The notes: generated by a model not told the origin, from the sequence alone. 14,990 nt of DNA from an uncultured Actinoplanes sp. (GCA_934667465.1 CAKUMG010000046.1:1-14990); one strand, 5' to 3'. Positions 1 to 12,586 are shown, counted from the first letter of the stretch. A program made the numbers and translations.

Positions 1-2264
<2,264 letters not shown>

Positions 2265-2332
2265 CTAAACTTTATGCTCCCCCGCAAGGGGTCGAGAGAA
2301 ATCTTGCGCGTCCACTGTGTGATTCACAGCAA

Positions 2333-2409
2333 ACAACCCCACCCAGGGGATGCTGCTGCCGGCCGGTAACACGGCTGGTGAGCAGACCCTCACGGGTGTT
2401 GGTGGTTGT
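2333..2409 (+). other. Long stem-loop in the 23S-5S spacer
   Basis: The spacer between 23S and 5S (about 2265-2423) holds no tRNA. It contains a long imperfect stem. ACAACCCCACC (2333-2343) pairs with GGTGGTTGT (2401-2409) with a 2-nt bulge, and inside it CTGCT and CCGGCCG pair with CGGCTGG and AGCAG around a small loop. Two smaller hairpins precede it: CGCAAG/CTTGCG (2283-2288 with 2303-2308) and CTGTG/CACAG (2315-2319 with 2325-2329). Such stems in rRNA spacers are usually sites of precursor cleavage by RNase III-type enzymes. That role is inferred here. Confidence 0.5.
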
Positions 2410-2423
2410 GTCGCTGATAGCTG

Positions 2424-2540
2424 TTTCGGTGGTTATAGCGGAGGGGAAACGCCCGGTCTCATTCCGAACCCGGAAGCTAAGCCCTCCAGCGCCGATGGTA
2501 CTGCACTCGGGAGGGTGTGGGAGAGTAGGACGCCGCCGGA
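2424..2540 (+). rRNA. rrf: 5S ribosomal RNA
   Basis: About 117 nt carry the conserved 5S core: CGGTGGTTATAGCGG at the 5' side, CCGAACCCGGAAGCTAAG in the beta domain, and GGGAGAGTAGGACGCCGCC at the 3' side. The terminal helix forms between TTCGGTGG (2425-2432) and CCGCCGGA (2533-2540). It lies about 160 nt after 23S, as the last RNA of an rrn operon. The exact ends are uncertain by 1-3 nt. Confidence 0.95.
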
Positions 2541-2552
2541 CTCAACGTGACG

Positions 2553-2600
2553 GAAACGCCCGTCCCGGAAGCCTTCACAGGTTTCCAGGACGGGCGTTTC
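2553..2600 (+). terminator. Intrinsic terminator of the rRNA operon
   Basis: GAAACGCCCGTCC (2553-2565) is perfectly complementary to GGACGGGCGTTTC (2588-2600). The stem continues after one mismatch with GGAAGCC (2567-2573) pairing to GGTTTCC (2580-2586) around the loop TTCACA, giving about 20 bp. It starts 12 nt after the 5S 3' end. Only a weak T-rich tail follows (TGCGTTTG), which is usual for actinobacterial terminators. Confidence 0.9.
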
Positions 2601-2690
2601 TGCGTTTGAGGATCGATGGCCGATCCGGGGCCAGCGTTTCTGCCGCGGCCGCCGTCGTGGCTTGTTCGTGGGTCCGTCGGCCGGAGCCTT

Positions 2691-2722
2691 GTGGCCCACC
2701 CCGATCAGACGGGGCGGGCCAC
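2691..2722 (-). terminator. Hairpin downstream of the SDR gene
   Basis: GTGGCCCACCCCG (2691-2703) and CGGGGCGGGCCAC (2710-2722) form a 13-bp stem around a 6-nt loop. The one non-Watson-Crick position is an A-C mismatch in plus-strand RNA but a G-U wobble in minus-strand RNA, so the structure is best formed by the SDR transcript. It starts 25 nt past the SDR stop codon. No U-run follows. Confidence 0.7.
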
Positions 2723-2747
2723 ATTCGTTCGGGCGCGAGGTGGGGAT

Positions 2748-3509
2748 TCAGACGGGGCGGGTGGCCGTGATGCCGCCGTCGACCGCGAGCTCGGCGCCGT
2801 GGAGGTAGCCGGCCCGGTCGGAGAGGACCCAGGCCACGGCGTCGGCGATCTCCTCGGGGGTTCCCGGGCGGCCGGCGGGGGTGCGGGCGGTCATCGCGGC
2901 GATGACGTCACCGTCGGCGGCGTTGATCGGGGTGCGGGTGGCGCCGGGGGAGACGGTGTTGACCCGGACGCCGCGGGGGCCGAACTCGGCGGCCCAGCTG
3001 CGGGCGAGCTGGATCTCGGCAGCCTTGGTGGCGGAGTAGAGCCCAACGAACGGGTGCCCGACGTGGGCCATCCAGGAGCCGATGACCACGATCGCGCCGT
3101 GGCCACGGTCGGCCATGGCCGGGGCCAGGGCGGCGGTGAGGACGTGGGGCGCGCGGATGTTGACGGCGAGGGTGGCGTCGAGGTCGTCGTCGGTGAGCGA
3201 GACGGTGTCGACGGCGGGGCACAGGGCTGCGTTGTGCACGAGCGCGTCGAGGCGCCCGCCGGCTGCCGAAGTGGCGGCGCGGGCGAAGGCGCGCAGGTCG
3301 TCGGACGGGGCGGTGAGGTCCGAGGGGACGAAGGCGGCCTGCCCACCGGCGGCGGTGATGGCCGTGACGACGGCGTCGCCGCGGGCCCGGTCGCGGCCGG
3401 TGACGACGACGCGCCAGCCCTGCGCGGCCAGGGTGTGTGCGGTGGCTGCCCCGATGCCGCTGGTGGAGCCGGTGATCAGGACGGTGCGGTGCTGCTCGGT
3501 GGATGTCAT
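2748..3509 (-). CDS. SDR family NAD(P)-dependent oxidoreductase
   Basis: The 253-residue protein is a classical short-chain dehydrogenase/reductase with a Rossmann fold, expected to be cytosolic. The cofactor motif TGSTSGIG is at 13-20. The catalytic set is N117, S145 and Y158-x3-K162 (YSATK), followed by SPG at 187-189. The structural NNAG motif is altered to HNAA (92-95). T37-G-R-D at the end of beta 2 hints at NADP(H), by family rule only. The ATG at 3509 was chosen because GGAG lies 8 nt upstream and the Rossmann strand begins right after it. A longer reading to 3566 would run through the palindromic intergenic region. It is divergent from an XRE-type regulator, a common pairing in actinobacteria in which the regulator controls the SDR. 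The substrate cannot be read from the sequence. Family assignment is firm; the role is unknown. Confidence 0.93.
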   Translation of the reverse strand: MTSTEQHRTVLITGSTSGIGAATAHTLAAQGWRVVVTGRDRARGDAVVTAITAAGGQAAFVPSDLTAPSDDLRAFARAATSAAGGRLDALVHNAALCPAVDTVSLTDDDLDATLAVNIRAPHVLTAALAPAMADRGHGAIVVIGSWMAHVGHPFVGLYSATKAAEIQLARSWAAEFGPRGVRVNTVSPGATRTPINAADGDVIAAMTARTPAGRPGTPEEIADAVAWVLSDRAGYLHGAELAVDGGITATRPV

Positions 3510-3546
3510 GGTCACTACTCCAGTGGAGGCGCGCGGTGCGGGCCAG

Positions 3547-3556
3547 AGCACGTGCT
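3547..3556. promoter_or_regulatory. Short palindrome in the divergent intergenic region
   Basis: AGCACGTGCT is a perfect 10-bp palindrome with a CACGTG core, located 1 nt from the larger inverted repeat at 3558-3578. It could be an auxiliary binding site or chance, since short palindromes are frequent in GC-rich DNA. Confidence 0.3.
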
Positions 3557-3557
3557 G

Positions 3558-3578
3558 CCTGGTCACGGCGTGACCAGG
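3558..3578. promoter_or_regulatory. Inverted repeat, putative operator of the regulator/SDR pair
   Basis: The half-sites CCTGGTCACG (3558-3567) and CGTGACCAGG (3569-3578) are perfect inverted copies around one central G, giving a 21-bp dyad. It lies in the 101-bp gap between two divergent genes, 48 nt from the SDR start and 32 nt from the regulator start. A dimeric HTH regulator is encoded next to it. The position fits an operator that controls both genes, with the dyad near the -35 region of the regulator promoter. Binding by the neighbouring protein is inferred. Confidence 0.65.
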
Positions 3579-3598
3579 TTCGCGGCGTGGCGGGCTCC

Positions 3599-3604
3599 TA
3601 TGCT
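3599..3604 (+). promoter_or_regulatory. Possible -10 element for a leaderless regulator transcript
   Basis: TATGCT fits the TANNNT -10 consensus and ends 6 nt before the proposed GTG start at 3611. This spacing would put the transcription start at or next to the start codon, a leaderless mRNA as is frequent in actinobacteria. There is no good -35 hexamer, so support is moderate. Confidence 0.35.
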
Positions 3605-3610
3605 GGACGG

Positions 3611-4453
3611 GTGCCTGCTGATCGTGCCGCCCTCGGGGCCTTCCTGCGGTCCCGGCGGGATCGGCTGACTCCCGCGCAGGCCGGTGTCCAAGCCTTCCCC
3701 GGTCCGCGGCGGGTGCCGGGGCTGCGCAAGGAGGAACTGGCCGTGCTCGCCGGGTTGAGCCCGGACCACTACAGCCGCCTGGAGCAGGGGCGGCAGCAGA
3801 CGATCACCGACGAGGTGGTCCGGGCGCTGTCCCGGGCGCTGCAGCTGGACGAGCAGGAGCGGGCCCACCTGCGGGACCTGGCCGCCCCGTCGTCGCGGCG
3901 GCGGTGGGCGGGGCCGGAGACCGCGCAGCGGCCCGATCCGGGGATGCTGCGGCTGATGGGGGCGCTGGACCACGTCCCGGTGTTGCTGCTCGGGCGGCAC
4001 TCGCGGGTGCTGGCGCGCAACGGGCTGCTGAGCGAGGTGCTGGGGACCGCGATGGAGCCGGGATCCCAGTTCGCGCGGTGGCTGCTGCTGGAGCCCGGCG
4101 CGCGGGAGCGGATCGTGAACTGGGCCGACTTCGCCGCGCCCGCGGTGGGGGCGTTGCGGTACGAGGCGGGGCGGCACCCCGACGACCGCAGGCTGGCCAC
4201 GCTGATCGACGAGCTGCGCCGCGGTGACCCGGATGTCGAGCGGTGGTGGACGGATCAGGGCGTCACGTTCCGGACCTCGGTGCGCAAGGAGATCGCGCAC
4301 CCGGCCGCGGGAGCGCTCACGTTCGGGATCGAGTCCGTCGTGGGGCCGCACGACCCGGATCAGCGGCTGATCGTCTACACGGTCGAGCCGGACTCGGCCA
4401 CGGCGCGGATCCTGCCGATGCTGGCCAGCTGGGCGACCGTACCGGCGGAGTAA
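3611..4453 (+). CDS. XRE-type HTH regulator with MmyB-like ligand-binding domain
   Basis: The 280-residue cytosolic DNA-binding protein has an N-terminal helix-turn-helix at about residues 8-90. The hallmark stretch RVPGLRKEELAVLAGLS lies at 34-50, followed by DHYSRLEQGR (52-61). The C-terminal part, about 105-272, is of the MmyB-like ligand-binding type, with ARNGLL near 135, and WADFA and RYEAGRHPDD in the middle. This family is abundant in actinobacteria, often sits beside an SDR gene, and is thought to sense a small ligand. The GTG at 3611 was chosen because the conserved LGAFLRSRRDRLTP segment begins just after it. The frame is open back to 3503, but that stretch covers the operator and SDR leader. 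GGA five nt upstream is a weak ribosome site, and a leaderless message is possible. The target is presumably the divergent SDR gene. Confidence 0.9.
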   Translation: MPADRAALGAFLRSRRDRLTPAQAGVQAFPGPRRVPGLRKEELAVLAGLSPDHYSRLEQGRQQTITDEVVRALSRALQLDEQERAHLRDLAAPSSRRRWAGPETAQRPDPGMLRLMGALDHVPVLLLGRHSRVLARNGLLSEVLGTAMEPGSQFARWLLLEPGARERIVNWADFAAPAVGALRYEAGRHPDDRRLATLIDELRRGDPDVERWWTDQGVTFRTSVRKEIAHPAAGALTFGIESVVGPHDPDQRLIVYTVEPDSATARILPMLASWATVPAE

Positions 4454-4498
4454 GGCCCCGGCGAATCGGTGGCCGCTGGAAAGAAGCGCGGTGACGGA

Positions 4499-4533
4499 AC
4501 CGGCCGCCTTCCCCGAGGGGAGAGGCGGCCGGT
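4499..4533. terminator. Bidirectional terminator between convergent genes
   Basis: ACCGGCCGCCT (4499-4509) and AGGCGGCCGGT (4523-4533) form a perfect 11-bp stem, and the loop is itself partly self-complementary (TCCCC and GGGGA). It sits 46 nt after the regulator stop and 20 nt after the ppc stop on the other strand, so it can serve both genes. There is no U-run. Confidence 0.8.
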
Positions 4534-4552
4534 GCGATGGCGGAGAAGAGGG

Positions 4553-7348
<2,796 letters not shown>

Positions 7349-7402
7349 TGGGGCGCTCCTTTGCCTTCAGGTGCTCCAGGACGACGCTGTCCCGACTCCG
7401 CG

Positions 7403-7408
7403 ATCGTA
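7403..7408 (-). promoter_or_regulatory. Possible -10 element of the ppc promoter
   Basis: On the minus strand the hexamer TACGAT matches the -10 consensus and lies about 54 nt before the ppc GTG. The -35 region is poor: a TGAACC-like hexamer at 18-20 nt spacing is the best seen. The stretch 7349-7505 otherwise contains only the ppc ribosome site and this candidate. Confidence 0.35.
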
Positions 7409-7505
7409 TCGGTGCGGCTACCCGGGTGGTTCATTTGAGGTAAGTCTCATACGCCCTTGCGGCTGTTTCGACCGTTTCCGGTTCTCCCGGCCGGCACAGA
7501 AGCAG

Positions 7506-7538
7506 CGAGGGCGTGCCCCGGAAGGGGGCACGCCCTCG
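7506..7538 (-). terminator. Terminator of the csl operon
   Basis: CGAGGGCGTGCCCC (7506-7519) and GGGGCACGCCCTCG (7525-7538) form a perfect 14-bp stem with a 5-nt loop, beginning 4 nt past the stop codon of the GH6 gene. It insulates the operon from the ppc promoter downstream. No clear U-run follows. Confidence 0.85.
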
Positions 7539-7542
7539 GCGA

Positions 7543-8703
7543 TCAGCTCGCCAGGCCCAGCGCGTAGTCGGCCCACCACTGGCCGGCCGGCGGGGCGCCG
7601 TTGCCGCAGGCGCCGTCGGACTCGCCCGGGCGCTTGATCCAGAGGTACGCGTCCACGAGCGCGGTCCCGGTCTCGGTGGTCGGCAGGTCCCCGAGCTTGC
7701 GGCCGGCCGGGTTGCACCAGTGCTCGTTGCCGATCGGGCCGCGGGCGGCGGGCCCGTTGCCGTTGCGGCTGGTGTCGATCACGAACCGGGCGCCGCCCAG
7801 CTGCCCGGACAGCGCGGTGCCGTACTGCACGTTCGACGCCGTGGTCTCGAAGTTCGCCACGTTGAGCGAGAACCCGCTGGCCCGCTCGATGCCCGCCTGC
7901 CGCAGCGCACCGGCCATCTGCCCGGTGTCCGTGATCCAGGTCGGGTTGCCGGCGTCCAGGTAGACCGAGACGCCGTTGTTCGCCCGCAGCTTGTCGATGG
8001 CGTAGCCGAGCAGCTCGTAGCGCTCCGCGCGGCCGCCGTCGTCGAGGCAGCCCGCCTCGACCGCGTGCGGCATGGCGTCGGGTTCCAGCACGACGAGCGC
8101 CTTCTGGCCCCGCAGGGCCCCGGCCATGCCGTCGATCCAGCCGCGGTACTCGCCGGCGTTCGCGGCGCCGCCGGCCGACTGCCCGGAGCAGTCCCGGTTC
8201 GGGATGTTGTAGAGCGTGAGCACCGGAACCTTGCCCGCCCGCCCGGCCGCGGTGACCAGAGCGCGGGCCCGGGTGACGCCGCCCGCGGAGGAGTCCGCGA
8301 ACCACGTCGCCACCGGACGGTCCGCGATCTTGCGGATGGTGGTGGCGTTCTCGGCCTGCCCCGACGCCTGGTAGTCCTTGACCTGCTGGGCCGCCGCGCC
8401 CGTGGGGTCGACGTAGAGGGCGGTGCCGTCGAGCGTGCTGATGGTCGCGTTGGAGCTCGCCGTCTCGGCACCGGCCGGGGCCGGGGCGGAGGAGGCGGGC
8501 GCCGACGGGACGGCACTCACCGAGGGTGCGGGCGGCGGGGGCCCGCTGCTGGTGGGAACGGTCGGCAGGCTCACCGGCGCGCTCCCCTGATCATCGTCAC
8601 GGCTGAAGGCGACCAGGCCCACACCGACGGCGACCGCGATGACCGCGGCCGCCGCCAGCAGGATCCGTGAGCCGACGCGCACCGGCCTGGCGTGTCGGAC
8701 CAT
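7543..8703 (-). CDS. cslZ: Membrane-anchored glycoside hydrolase family 6 (CslZ-like)
   Basis: The 386-residue protein has a cytosolic N-terminus, one membrane anchor (about 12-33, rich in A/V/L), a Pro/Ser/Ala linker (42-80) and an extracellular GH6 domain (about 90-384). GH6 enzymes cut beta-1,4-glucan with inversion. The three conserved acids are present: D171 in YNIPNRDCSG, the proton donor D209 in LEPDA, and D363 in IKRPGESDG. VIDTSRNG (308-315) and WCNPAGRKLG (329-338) are also typical. The domain therefore looks catalytically competent. The ATG at 8703 lies 4 nt after the glxA stop and lacks a strong ribosome site, so it is probably translationally coupled. Its position matches the glucanase (cslZ) downstream of glxA in Streptomyces, where it acts on the CslA glycan. 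Its symbol is by synteny; endo- versus exo-action cannot be decided from the sequence. Confidence 0.92.
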   Translation of the reverse strand: MVRHARPVRVGSRILLAAAAVIAVAVGVGLVAFSRDDDQGSAPVSLPTVPTSSGPPPPAPSVSAVPSAPASSAPAPAGAETASSNATISTLDGTALYVDPTGAAAQQVKDYQASGQAENATTIRKIADRPVATWFADSSAGGVTRARALVTAAGRAGKVPVLTLYNIPNRDCSGQSAGGAANAGEYRGWIDGMAGALRGQKALVVLEPDAMPHAVEAGCLDDGGRAERYELLGYAIDKLRANNGVSVYLDAGNPTWITDTGQMAGALRQAGIERASGFSLNVANFETTASNVQYGTALSGQLGGARFVIDTSRNGNGPAARGPIGNEHWCNPAGRKLGDLPTTETGTALVDAYLWIKRPGESDGACGNGAPPAGQWWADYALGLAS

Positions 8704-8707
8704 GGGA

Positions 8708-10663
8708 TCAGAGCACCTGGACCCAGCGGGCCACCGAGGGCACGCCCTTGTCGTCCATGAGGAACAGCATGTACCAACCCGAGGGCACGAGGCCCTTCTT
8801 CACCGGGATCGACAGCCCGAGGGTGTCGCCGGCGCCCGGCGTGATGTCGAGCGCCACCGAGCGCTGGTCGACGTCGAGCACGTGGGTGACCGCGCTCGGC
8901 CGGACCAGCCGCGCCTTCGAGATGTTCGTGGCGTCGGGGGTGGTGAAGTCGACCGTGGTGCCGCGCTTCACCTGCTCCGGGCCGCCGGTGATCTCCGGGC
9001 GGTCGCCGTCCTGGAACAGGTACGGCGGGGAGTAGACCTCGATGCGCTTCTCGAACGTGCCCGGGCCCTTGCCCGACTCGTCGTAGAGCGGGTCGCTGCC
9101 CATCGTCACGACCCGGCCGTCGGGCAGCAGGATCGCCTCGGAGTGGTAGTTGCGGCCCACGGTCGACTCGGCCGCCGTCGCGAACGCGTTCGTGTCCGGC
9201 TGGTAGATCTGCGAGTTGAACAGGTCGCTGCGGGTCTTGTCGCCGTACTTGCCGCCGCGGTAACCGGACGAGCCGCCGGTGGTGAAGACGGTGTCGTCGG
9301 GCAGCAGCACCGCGTTGAGGTAGCGCGCGGGCTCGGGCAGGTCGGGACCCGGCCGGTAGACCGGCGTCTTCTCCTTGAGGTCGATGATGTCGGTGCGCTT
9401 CGTGGAGACCTCGGACTCGCCGACGCCGCCGCCACCGAAGATCATCACCTTCTGGTCCTGGGCGGGCGCCAGCAGCACGGACGAGCTCGTCTCCGTGAGC
9501 GTGGGGTCGCGCAGACCCTCGACCTCGTCGAACTGGTTGTTCCGGATGTTCCACTTGCCGGGCGTGCGGCCGACGGTGTCGGAGCCGTAGCCGGCGTTGG
9601 AGCCGGAGTAGAAGAGGTTGCCGTCCTCCATCATGTGGAAGGCCGGGTACGTGGGGAACGTGCGCTGCAGCTCCGGCGCGTCGACCCACTTCTTCTGCGA
9701 GGCGATGTACTTCTCGTTGTCGCCCGGGATGATCCGGCCGAACTCGTCGAGGCCGGAGACGGCCAGCACGTCGCCGTTGGGCAGCTCGGACAGCGTCGGG
9801 TACCAGCGGTGCTCGACCATGTCGCCGGTCTTGATGTACTTCTCGGCCACCGGGTCGAACTCGTACGACGTCTTGTCGCCGCCGTACTCCTGCTTCTCCT
9901 TGGTGATCTTGTCAGCGACGCCGTAGATGTTCTGCTTGTCGGCCGGGGACAGGCCCGCGACGGTGTACTGCGCGCCCTCCTCGACGACCGGTCCGTCGCC
10001 CTTGTCCACCGCGTCGACGAAGACCTCGACCTCGGCGGCGTGCTGCATGATCTTGCCGCCGTGGTTCATGACGTGGGCCTTGCCGAGGACCACTTCCTCG
10101 CGCGTCTTGTAGACGTGCCCGTCCTTGGACACGATCTCCGTGCCCTTCTTGAACGTGTGCGGCCCGCTGGTGGCCGACTCGTTCTTGAGCTTCATGACGC
10201 CGTACGCGTTCTCGATGTCGTCCGCCAGCACCTCGTAGCTCTTGGTGCCGCCGGCGATCAGCAGGTTGCCGTTGGGCAGGAACGTGTGCCCGGCGCAGAA
10301 GACGTCGGTCGGGGTGTCGACGTCCTTGAACTCGTCCTTGGCGGGGTCGTAGATGATCGTCCGGAACGTGCCGGCCTCGAACGCGTCGGCGTTGTTGCCG
10401 CTGCCCGCGATGATCAGCAGCTTGCCCGTGTTGAGCAGCGCCGCGTGGATCGCGTTGACCTTGAAGTCCTGCGGGACGGGCAGCCGCGACCAGTGCCCGA
10501 ACTCCTTCTTGTAGGAGTCCCGGTTGATGTTGTACTCGTGCAGGGCCTCGGCGCCCATGGCGACCATCGGGCGGTTGACCACGGCGACGACGCCGAGCAC
10601 GGCCACGGCGATCAGGCCGCTCGAGATCTTGCGCGCTAATGAGGTGCGGTGGCGGGGCTTCAT
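8708..10663 (-). CDS. glxA: GlxA-like mono-copper radical oxidase
   Basis: The 651-residue protein resembles galactose/glyoxal oxidases: a membrane anchor at about 13-36, a seven-bladed kelch-type propeller, and a C-terminal DUF1929 beta-sandwich from about 550. The copper and radical residues can be read from the motifs. C123 (DVFCAGHT) would form the thioether with Y288 (HRWYPTLSELPNG). Y506-H507 (GRNYHSEAILLPDGR) and H594 (VTHVLDVDQR) complete the ligands. In Streptomyces, GlxA oxidises the CslA-made glycan at the hyphal tip and is needed for glycan deposition and development. The extra segment at about 150-260, between blades, is typical of the GlxA type rather than fungal galactose oxidase. 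The ATG at 10663 overlaps the cslA stop as ATGA, with GGAGAAG upstream inside cslA. Cu loading factors are not in the window. Confidence 0.95.
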   Translation of the reverse strand: MKPRHRTSLARKISSGLIAVAVLGVVAVVNRPMVAMGAEALHEYNINRDSYKKEFGHWSRLPVPQDFKVNAIHAALLNTGKLLIIAGSGNNADAFEAGTFRTIIYDPAKDEFKDVDTPTDVFCAGHTFLPNGNLLIAGGTKSYEVLADDIENAYGVMKLKNESATSGPHTFKKGTEIVSKDGHVYKTREEVVLGKAHVMNHGGKIMQHAAEVEVFVDAVDKGDGPVVEEGAQYTVAGLSPADKQNIYGVADKITKEKQEYGGDKTSYEFDPVAEKYIKTGDMVEHRWYPTLSELPNGDVLAVSGLDEFGRIIPGDNEKYIASQKKWVDAPELQRTFPTYPAFHMMEDGNLFYSGSNAGYGSDTVGRTPGKWNIRNNQFDEVEGLRDPTLTETSSSVLLAPAQDQKVMIFGGGGVGESEVSTKRTDIIDLKEKTPVYRPGPDLPEPARYLNAVLLPDDTVFTTGGSSGYRGGKYGDKTRSDLFNSQIYQPDTNAFATAAESTVGRNYHSEAILLPDGRVVTMGSDPLYDESGKGPGTFEKRIEVYSPPYLFQDGDRPEITGGPEQVKRGTTVDFTTPDATNISKARLVRPSAVTHVLDVDQRSVALDITPGAGDTLGLSIPVKKGLVPSGWYMLFLMDDKGVPSVARWVQVL

Positions 10664-12534
10664 GCGTACGTCTTCTCCATCGTCTTCGGGTCGAGGACCC
10701 GCTTGCCTCTCTTCTTGCTGGCCTCCGTCTTGGCGTGCGCCACCTGGATCCGCCACACCGCCAGCGGCAGCAGGCAGATGATCAGGTTGAGGCTGGGCCA
10801 GAGCCACATCGCGCCGTCGACGTGCCCGAGGAACGGCGAGGCGATCAGCAGCGCGGCATAGAACGCCGCCCAGCCGAGGCTGTGCCGGAACGTCGACACC
10901 CGGTCCGGGCTCATCGCGTCGCCCTTCGGCGTCACCACGAAGCCGGCCTTCCGGCCGAGCAGGGCCCCGATGTAGGACGACACGTAGAGCGGCGTGGACA
11001 ACGTGGACACCAGCATGCCGGGCAGGCCGGAGGAGCCGGTGTCCTCGTGCGGGCTCACGTTGTGCCGCCGGTTGAACAGGTACAGGCCGATCTGGAAGAT
11101 CGCGGCGTCGACGTAGAGCATCAGCCACACCTCCTGCGGCACCTGGACGCCCTTGGCGCCCAGGATCAGGTAGCAGGCCGCGACGCCGGCGCCGAGCAGC
11201 CAGGCCAGCGCGGTGAGCGGGTAGTAGCCCATCAGCAGCGCGTAGTGCAGGGCCCGGCCGAAGCCCAGCTTCCAGCCCATCTTCCAGAACTGCTTGACCA
11301 CGACCTCGTCGGTGCCGCGCGACCAGCGGTGCTGCTGGCTGAAGTAGTCCGTCCAGCTCGACGGGCCCTCGCCGACGGCCAGCACGTCCGGGGTGTAGAC
11401 CGAGCGCCAGCGCTTGCCGGTCTCCGGGTTGTTCGTGCTGTGCATGACGAGGCTGGTCGCCATGTCCTCGGTGATCGAGTCCTGGAGCCCGCCGATGCTG
11501 CGCAGCGCGGAGATGCGTACGGCGTTGTTCGTGCCCACCAGCATCGCGATCCCGCGCTTGTTGCCGGCGCGCTGCAGCAGCGAGTGGAACAGGTACTGCT
11601 GCGACTCGGCCCAGCGGGTGACGACGCTGTCGTAGTTGCCGTAGACCTGCGGGCCGACGACGAACGCCACGTCCGGGTCGTCGAAGTAGCCGAGCAGGCG
11701 CTCGCAGAAGTTGGGCTGCGGCACGTGGTCCGGGTCGACGGAGACGAACACGTCGTACGAGTCGCCGTGCCTGTCGATCCACGAGTTGTAGTTGCCGTGC
11801 TTGGTCTTCGCCTTCATGGCGCCCGCGGGCATGTTGTACTGCGGCATGCCCTTGCGGGTGTAGTGGCGGATGCCCCGCCGCTTGCACATCGCCTTGACCT
11901 CGGGGTCGTCACCCTCGTCGAGCAGCCAGACGTCGTACGGGCCGGGGTGGCGGATCTTCAGCGCCGCGACAAGCGTCTGCTCGACCATGTCCAGCGGCTC
12001 CTTGCCGGGGACGATGGTGGTCAGGAACGCCACGCGCAGCTTGCTGTTCGGCACCACGGGTACGGGGTCCCGCGCCCAGAACGTCGCCAGGCACAGCGTG
12101 ACGACGTTGATCAGGCGGAACAGCTCGATCAGCGCGATCGCCCCGATCATGAAGATCGTCGCGCCGAACACCACCGGGCGCAGGTCCGGGTCGGGCAGCT
12201 CGATCGCCGAGATCAGCCACGCGAAGAACGTGGTCTCGAACGCGAACGCGAACAGCGTGATGAACACGGTCGCGATCGGCCGCCGCCGGGCCAGCCGGCG
12301 CATCTTGACCTTGTACGGCTGCTTCCGGTCGGTCCGCAGCTCGGCCGGCCCGGCCAGCACGCTGTAGGCGCTGTAGCTGTACCGGAACGGCAGGATGTGC
12401 GTCTGGTCGTTGCCGCCGCTCAGGTTCTCGACGTCGGTCCGGTTGCGGGGCGCCGGGATGACCTTTGTTTCGTCCAGTGGCTCGGGGTTGCGGGGGCGTC
12501 CGGATCCCGAAGGCGGGGTCTGAACAACGCTCAT
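10660..12534 (-). CDS. cslA: Cellulose-synthase-like GT2 glycosyltransferase CslA
   Basis: The 624-residue processive membrane glycosyltransferase is expected to polymerise a beta-glucan from UDP-sugar and pass it through the membrane. It has two N-terminal membrane spans (about 88-110 and 121-150) and a cytosolic GT2 domain (about 165-410). LLDEGDD is at 204-210, the metal-binding DPD at 267-269, the catalytic TED at 355-357, and QQHRW (the QxxRW motif) at 400-404. Several more spans lie at about 430-600. There is no PilZ domain, so c-di-GMP control of the BcsA kind is not expected. The ATG at 12534 has GGAAGGAAG just upstream. An in-frame extension to 12645 would encode a poorly hydrophobic segment through a hairpin and is disfavoured. 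It is the first gene of the cslA-glxA-GH6 operon, as in Streptomyces apical glycan loci. Confidence 0.95.
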   Translation of the reverse strand: MSVVQTPPSGSGRPRNPEPLDETKVIPAPRNRTDVENLSGGNDQTHILPFRYSYSAYSVLAGPAELRTDRKQPYKVKMRRLARRRPIATVFITLFAFAFETTFFAWLISAIELPDPDLRPVVFGATIFMIGAIALIELFRLINVVTLCLATFWARDPVPVVPNSKLRVAFLTTIVPGKEPLDMVEQTLVAALKIRHPGPYDVWLLDEGDDPEVKAMCKRRGIRHYTRKGMPQYNMPAGAMKAKTKHGNYNSWIDRHGDSYDVFVSVDPDHVPQPNFCERLLGYFDDPDVAFVVGPQVYGNYDSVVTRWAESQQYLFHSLLQRAGNKRGIAMLVGTNNAVRISALRSIGGLQDSITEDMATSLVMHSTNNPETGKRWRSVYTPDVLAVGEGPSSWTDYFSQQHRWSRGTDEVVVKQFWKMGWKLGFGRALHYALLMGYYPLTALAWLLGAGVAACYLILGAKGVQVPQEVWLMLYVDAAIFQIGLYLFNRRHNVSPHEDTGSSGLPGMLVSTLSTPLYVSSYIGALLGRKAGFVVTPKGDAMSPDRVSTFRHSLGWAAFYAALLIASPFLGHVDGAMWLWPSLNLIICLLPLAVWRIQVAHAKTEASKKRGKRVLDPKTMEKTYA

Positions 12535-12586
12535 AACTTCCTTCCACGACGGATGAGGGTGGGTCGCCCGGCGCTGGGCGTGACGG

